Below, one piece after another: positions 59,891-64,000 of a DNA stretch of 64,000 nucleotides. Source of the DNA: Pseudoduganella umbonata (GTDB taxonomy: Bacteria > Pseudomonadota > Gammaproteobacteria > Burkholderiales > Burkholderiaceae_D); contig NZ_JACHXS010000007.1 of assembly GCF_014192225.1 (NCBI RefSeq), forward strand, positions 62,001 through 126,000. The letters are read 5' to 3'. The notes beneath the pieces were generated by a model. The model searched no databases. It was given only the letters and a program-made list of their open reading frames with translations, and was not told the DNA's origin. Both the position numbers and the translations under genes were made by a program. Position 1 is the first letter of the stretch. Each line of letters starts with the position of its first letter.

Positions 59891-60625
59891 ATGACCAACA
59901 CCACCCATTTCGGTTACAAGACCGTCAACGAGGATGAGAAAGTAAAGGAAGTCGCCAAGGTCTTCCATTCCGTCGCCGCCAAGTACGACGTGATGAACGA
60001 CCTGATGTCCGGCGGCCTGCACCGCATCTGGAAGACGTTCACCATTGCCAATGCGGGCGTGCGCCCCGGCATGAAGGTGCTGGACATTGCCGGCGGCACG
60101 GGCGACCTGGCCAAGGCATTCGCGAAGCAGGCGGGGCCAACCGGCGAGGTGTGGCTGACGGACATTAACGAATCGATGCTCCGCGTGGGCCGCGACCGGC
60201 TCTTGAACAAGGGCCTCGTGACCCCCACCTTGTTGTGCGATGCGGAGAAGCTGCCGTTCCCGGACAATTATTTCGACCGCGTCAGCGTGGCTTTCGGTTT
60301 ACGCAACATGACGCACAAGGACCAGGCGCTGGCGGAAATGCGCCGCGTGCTCAAGCCCGGCGGAAAACTGCTGGTGCTGGAGTTCTCGAAGGTGGCCGAG
60401 CCACTGCAAAAACCGTACGACCTGTATTCGTTCTCGGTGCTGCCATGGCTGGGCAAGCGGATCGCCAACGATTCGGAAAGCTATCGTTACCTCGCCGAAT
60501 CGATCCGCATGCATCCCGACCAGGAAACGCTGAAGACGATGATGCAGGCGGCAGGGCTGGAGCGGGTCCAGTATTACAACCTGACGGCAGGTGTGGCCGC
60601 TTTACACACCGGCATCAAACTGTAA
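59891..60625 (+). CDS. ubiE: ubiquinone/menaquinone C-methyltransferase UbiE
   Basis: This 244-residue SAM-dependent enzyme methylates the C2 position of the benzoquinol ring (2-polyprenyl-6-methoxy-1,4-benzoquinol). The N-terminal THFGYKTVNEDEKVKEVAKVF, SAM motif VLDIAGGTGDLAKAF and FGLRNMTHKDQAL are typical. ATG 59891 was chosen. It starts the ubiE-Tim44-ubiJ-ubiB cluster. Confidence 0.97.
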   Translation: MTNTTHFGYKTVNEDEKVKEVAKVFHSVAAKYDVMNDLMSGGLHRIWKTFTIANAGVRPGMKVLDIAGGTGDLAKAFAKQAGPTGEVWLTDINESMLRVGRDRLLNKGLVTPTLLCDAEKLPFPDNYFDRVSVAFGLRNMTHKDQALAEMRRVLKPGGKLLVLEFSKVAEPLQKPYDLYSFSVLPWLGKRIANDSESYRYLAESIRMHPDQETLKTMMQAAGLERVQYYNLTAGVAALHTGIKL

Positions 60626-60644
60626 TTTACTTTAGGACAGAGCC

Positions 60645-61619
60645 ATGAAACTGAAAAAACTCCTCGTTGGCGCTACCCTCGCGCTGGCCGCCATCTCGAT
60701 GACGGCGGAGCTTGCCGCACGCCCGATGGGCGGTGGCAAATCGTTCGGCCGCCAGTCGCAGAACGTGAAAAACATGGCGCCGCGCCAGGCGCAGCCAACC
60801 ACGCCGCAGCAACAGAATGCGGCACGTCCCGCCAACCAGCCGGCGCCGGCGCCGGCCGTGCCGGCCAAGCGGCCGAGCATGTGGAAAGGCATCCTCGGCG
60901 GCGCACTGCTGGGCCTGGGCCTGGGCGCGCTGCTGTCGCACCTGGGCATCGGTGGCGCGCTGGCCAGCGCGATCGGCACGATCCTCACGTTCGCGCTGAT
61001 CGCCGCCGCCATCTTCTTCATCTGGCGCCTGATCAAGGGCAAGTCGCAGGCTAACCGTCCGCAGCCGGCCAGCGCCTACGCGGGCGGCTTCGGTGGCAAC
61101 GGTGGCGGCAACGGTAACTTCAGCAACCCCGCTCCGCAGGGTGGTTCGTCCACGCCGGAAATCGGTTCGCGCCTGCAGCCGTCGTCGGGCATCGACCTGA
61201 ACAAGCCAGTATCGAACCTGCAGCAGCCGCACCAGCAATGGGGCGTGCCCGCCGATTTCGACCAGGCCGCGTTCCTGCGCCACGCCAAGGGTAACTTCAT
61301 CCGCCTGCAGGCCGCCTGGGACAAGAGCGACGTGAACGACATCCGCGAATTCACCACGCCGGAAGTGTTTGCCGAACTGCGCCTGCAGATCCAGGAACGC
61401 AACGGCAAGGCCGACTATACGGACGTGGTGGAACTCGAAGCCGAACTGCTGGGCATCGAGAACACCGGTACGGAATACGTGGCTTCCGTGCAGTTCTCCG
61501 GCCGCAGCAAGCCGGCCCCGGATGCGCTGCCGGAACCGCTGAATGAAGTGTGGAACTTGGTCAAACCGGTCAACGGCAACGGTGGCTGGCTGCTGGGCGG
61601 TATCCAGCAGGTCGCTTAA
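60645..61619 (+). CDS. Tim44-like domain protein
   Basis: This 324-residue protein has an N-terminal signal or anchor (MKLKKLLVGATLALAAISMTA) and a Gln/Pro/Ala-rich segment (about 30-75). A strong glycine-rich membrane region (about 85-125, GILGGALLGLGLGALLSHLG then ILTFALIAAAIFFIWRL) follows. The Tim44-like domain occupies about 195-320 (DFDQAAFLRHAKGNFIRLQAAWDKSD). Such proteins recur between ubiE and ubiJ in Burkholderiales. The function is unproven. Confidence 0.87.
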   Translation: MKLKKLLVGATLALAAISMTAELAARPMGGGKSFGRQSQNVKNMAPRQAQPTTPQQQNAARPANQPAPAPAVPAKRPSMWKGILGGALLGLGLGALLSHLGIGGALASAIGTILTFALIAAAIFFIWRLIKGKSQANRPQPASAYAGGFGGNGGGNGNFSNPAPQGGSSTPEIGSRLQPSSGIDLNKPVSNLQQPHQQWGVPADFDQAAFLRHAKGNFIRLQAAWDKSDVNDIREFTTPEVFAELRLQIQERNGKADYTDVVELEAELLGIENTGTEYVASVQFSGRSKPAPDALPEPLNEVWNLVKPVNGNGGWLLGGIQQVA

Positions 61620-61684
61620 GCCGGTTCGTTAAACCATTTATAAACAGTGTGCAGGGTTAATCCCCTGCAAACTGGTAAGATCGA

Positions 61685-61717
61685 AACCGCCCCGGATTTC
61701 CTGGGCGGTTTTGTTTT
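61685..61717 (+). terminator. intrinsic terminator after the Tim44-like gene
   Basis: AACCGCCC pairs with GGGCGGTT around a 10-base loop and is followed by TTGTTTTTTT. It lies just before the ubiJ start, so ubiJ-ubiB would depend on read-through or a local promoter. Confidence 0.8.
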
Positions 61718-61733
61718 TTTGTGCCTCTCAAAC

Positions 61734-62372
61734 ATGTTCCCATTCCCCACCGCGTTGCCGACATTGTCCATGCCGGCTGCCGCCACGATCAACCACCTGC
61801 TGGCGCAGGAGCCCTGGGCCCGCGCCGAGCTGAAGCAATATGCGGGCAAGGTGGCCCGCATCGACGCGTCGCCCGTCGAGCTGCGCCTGCGCGTGGCCGC
61901 CGATGGCATGGTCGAGGCCGCTGCTGCCGGGCAGGCCGCGGCGGTGACGATCCGGCTGAAGCTGTCCGACCTGCCGCTGATCGCGCAGAACCGCGAGCGT
62001 GCGTTTTCCTATGTGCAGATCGAGGGCGACGCCGAATTCGCGAACGCGATCTCGCGGCTGTCGCAGGCACTGCGCTGGGAAGCCGAGCACGACCTGGAAA
62101 AACTGGTGGGCCCGGTAGCCGCCGTGCGCATGGTCACGGGGGCGAAATCGGCACTCGAAGCGTTCAGGAACGGTCACCGCAAGGCAACGGAAAACGTGGC
62201 CGAATATATCCTGGAAGAAAATCCGGTCCTGGTGCGCCCCGTGACGGCCCAGGCATTCGCCGGCGACGTGACGCGGCTGCGCGACGATGTCGAGCGCTTC
62301 GCCAAGCGGCTGGAAAGGCTGGAACAGAAATTCAGCAATAAGATCAACAAGCAAGGCACCCACCCTCGATGA
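61734..62372 (+). CDS. ubiJ: ubiquinone biosynthesis accessory factor UbiJ (SCP2 domain)
   Basis: This 212-residue protein has an N-terminal SCP2 lipid-binding fold (about 12-115; ELRLRVAADGMVEAAAAGQA, SYVQIEGDAEFANAISRLSQAL). A C-terminal coiled coil (DVTRLRDDVERFAKRLERLE) follows. UbiJ works with UbiK to bind ubiquinone intermediates for the Ubi metabolon. ATG 61734 lies close after the terminator. Its stop overlaps ubiB (ATGA). Confidence 0.9.
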   Translation: MFPFPTALPTLSMPAAATINHLLAQEPWARAELKQYAGKVARIDASPVELRLRVAADGMVEAAAAGQAAAVTIRLKLSDLPLIAQNRERAFSYVQIEGDAEFANAISRLSQALRWEAEHDLEKLVGPVAAVRMVTGAKSALEAFRNGHRKATENVAEYILEENPVLVRPVTAQAFAGDVTRLRDDVERFAKRLERLEQKFSNKINKQGTHPR

Positions 62373-63937
62373 TTCTGAAATTCCTTCGCCTGTTCAAAAT
62401 CCTGCGTGTCATCGTCAAGTACGGCCTCGACGAAATCGCCATTTCCGGCTTCGACAAGCCCGGCATCAACCGCTTCTTCGATACGGCGTTCTTCTGGCGC
62501 GACATCTCCACGGCGCGCGCGATCCGCCTGCGCCTGGCGCTGGAAGAGCTGGGCCCCATCTTCGTCAAGCTGGGGCAGGTGCTGTCCACCCGCAGCGACC
62601 TGATCCCGCCGGACATCGTTGCCGAACTGTCGAAACTGCAGGACCGCGTGCCGCCGTTCGACTCCGAGCTGGCGGTGGCCCAGATCGAGCGCTCGCTGGG
62701 TGCCCATCCCGACCAGCTGTTTGCCCGCTTCGAGTGGGTGCCGGTGGCTTCCGCATCGATCGCCCAGGTGCACTTCGCCGCGTTGCCCGATGGCACGCCG
62801 GTTGCCGTCAAGGTCCTGCGCCCCGGCATGAAGAAACTGATCGATGAGGACGTGGCCCTGATGAACCTGGCCGCCGACATGATCAACCGGCTGTGGAAGG
62901 ATGCCCACCGCCTGAAGATGAAGGAAGTGGTCGCCGAATTCGACAAGTACCTGCACGACGAGCTCGACCTGATGCGCGAGGCGGCCAACGCGGCGCAACT
63001 GCGCCGCAACTTCGCCGAGTCGAACCTGCTGATGGTGCCGGAAATGTACTGGGACTACTGCTCCAGCGACGTGATCACGATGGAACGGATGACCGGCATT
63101 CCCGTCTCGCAGATCGACCGGCTGGTGGAGGCGGGCGTCGACCTGAAAAAGCTGGGCAGCGATGGCGTGGAGATTTTCTTCACGCAGGTCTTCCGCGACG
63201 GCTTCTTCCATGCGGACATGCACCCGGGCAATATCCTCGTGTCGATCGACCCGCCCACGTTCGGCCGCTACATCGCACTGGACTTCGGCATCGTCGGCAC
63301 GCTGAACGACTACGACAAGGATTACCTGTCGCAGAACTTCCTGGCGTTCTTCCGCCGCGACTACAAGCGGGTGGCCGAGGCGCACATCGAATCGGGCTGG
63401 GCGCCGAAGAACACCCGTGTCGACGAGCTGGAGGCGGCGGTGCGGGCCTGCTGCGAACCGATCTTCGACCGGCCGCTGAAGGACATCTCGTTTGGCCAGA
63501 TTTTGCTACGCTTGTTCCAGACGTCGCGCCGTTTCAATGTCGAAGTCCAGCCCCAGCTGGTGCTGCTGCAAAAGACGCTGCTCAACATCGAAGGCATGGG
63601 CCGCGTGCTCGACCCGGAGCTGGACCTGTGGAAGACGGCCAAGCCGCACCTGGAGCGGTGGGTATCCGAGCAGGTGGGCTGGCGCGGCCTGGTGGACAAG
63701 CTGAAGGCGGAAGCGCCCCGTTACTCGCACATCCTGCCGCAACTGCCACGGCTGACGCACCAGGCGCTGACGGCGCTGGGCGAGCGCGACGACAGCACTA
63801 ACGAACTGCTGCGGCAGCTCGCGGAGGAACAGCGCCGTACCAACCGGTTACTGAGCTTTTTCGTTTATTTCGTCGGCGCCTTCGTGGTGGGGGCCATCGG
63901 CTTCCAGGCCTGGCTGCGCTGGCATGGAGTACTGTAA
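62369..63937 (+). CDS. ubiB: ubiquinone biosynthesis protein kinase-like ATPase UbiB
   Basis: This 522-residue member of the ABC1/ADCK/UbiB family has the KxGQ motif in FVKLGQVLSTRSDLIP and the atypical loop ASIAQVHFA. EFDKYLHDELDLMREA, HADMHPGNIL and ALDFGIVG provide the kinase-like catalytic and metal residues. Two C-terminal hydrophobic segments (LLSFFVYFVGAFVVGAIGF) anchor it in the inner membrane. The start overlaps ubiJ by 4 bases. Confidence 0.97.
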   Translation: MILKFLRLFKILRVIVKYGLDEIAISGFDKPGINRFFDTAFFWRDISTARAIRLRLALEELGPIFVKLGQVLSTRSDLIPPDIVAELSKLQDRVPPFDSELAVAQIERSLGAHPDQLFARFEWVPVASASIAQVHFAALPDGTPVAVKVLRPGMKKLIDEDVALMNLAADMINRLWKDAHRLKMKEVVAEFDKYLHDELDLMREAANAAQLRRNFAESNLLMVPEMYWDYCSSDVITMERMTGIPVSQIDRLVEAGVDLKKLGSDGVEIFFTQVFRDGFFHADMHPGNILVSIDPPTFGRYIALDFGIVGTLNDYDKDYLSQNFLAFFRRDYKRVAEAHIESGWAPKNTRVDELEAAVRACCEPIFDRPLKDISFGQILLRLFQTSRRFNVEVQPQLVLLQKTLLNIEGMGRVLDPELDLWKTAKPHLERWVSEQVGWRGLVDKLKAEAPRYSHILPQLPRLTHQALTALGERDDSTNELLRQLAEEQRRTNRLLSFFVYFVGAFVVGAIGFQAWLRWHGVL

Positions 63938-64000
63938 ATGCCCGAATTCGATACGCGCGATCCTCTCGAACCGCATTTCTGGGATGAACGCTTTGCCCAG
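63938..64000 (+). CDS. probable SAM-dependent methyltransferase, N-terminus (partial)
   Basis: The first 21 codons (MPEFDTRDPLEPHFWDERFA) directly follow the ubiB stop. The FWDERF pattern is typical of the start of TPMT-like class I methyltransferases. The gene runs out of the window. Confidence 0.5.
   Translation, partial: MPEFDTRDPLEPHFWDERFAQ

Overview
The window is about 64 kb of high-GC, densely coding chromosomal DNA with no phage, plasmid or transposase gene. Gene content and order (aroB-dgt; mutY/mutM; lolB-ispE-tRNA-Gln-prs-rplY-pth-ychF; kdsD-kdsC-lptC-lptA-lptB-rpoN-hpf; ubiE-Tim44-ubiJ-ubiB) are those of the betaproteobacterial order Burkholderiales. The mixture of features suggests Oxalobacteraceae, perhaps the Massilia/Telluria group; this is inferred from gene content and not from a database search.

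Region by region. 1-5.2 kb: aroB tail and dgt, then on the minus strand mutY, a dynamin-like GTPase and mutM. 5.3-12.9 kb: a TPR lipoprotein, lolB-ispE, tRNA-Gln(TTG), prs, rplY, pth and ychF. 13-27.6 kb: a more accessory stretch with a TerB-like membrane-hairpin protein, a Pmp3-type peptide, a chemoreceptor, a large RTX repeat protein, an HTH regulator paired with a beta-propeller protein, a GT4 glycosyltransferase, an NTF2-like secreted protein, a NYN-LOTUS protein, a MOSC protein and a diguanylate cyclase. 27.7-30 kb: a ynfA gene broken by one amber codon and a Kef-type antiporter. 30.1-36 kb: the Kdo/LPS-export/sigma-54 operon. 36.2-46.2 kb: two metabolic genes, then rapZ, an NhaP-type antiporter, hprK, ptsN, queF and ilvA on the minus strand, and a YqaA-like protein. 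46.5-51.4 kb: a 1337-residue flavin/iron-sulfur oxidoreductase, a HIT protein and a DUF971 protein. 51.7-59.7 kb: an island with a chemoreceptor, a sulfonate-type binding protein, a LacI regulator, a TonB receptor, a flavin monooxygenase and a small protein. 59.9-64 kb: ubiE, a Tim44-like gene, ubiJ, ubiB and the start of a methyltransferase.

The core genes form coherent systems: 8-oxoguanine repair (mutY, mutM), outer-membrane assembly (lolB, kdsD, kdsC, lptCAB), translation (tRNA-Gln, rplY, pth, ychF, hpf), nitrogen-PTS control (rpoN, hpf, ptsN, hprK, rapZ) and ubiquinone synthesis (ubiE, ubiJ, ubiB). The 51.7-59.7 kb island looks like an uptake-and-oxidation cassette for a sulfonate or similar small molecule.

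The most unusual structure lies outside the genes. (1) Two head-to-tail arrays, 99-bp units after rapZ and 120-bp units after hprK, are built from the same ~75-bp element with two palindromes whose stems covary. Each unit also carries a copy of the 3' end of the neighbouring gene. (2) Gene junctions and several gene starts carry tandem microrepeats of 11-15 bp, and one junction carries a 33-bp repeat. (3) An inverted-repeat element with the core GGGACGGACCCTG occurs twice.
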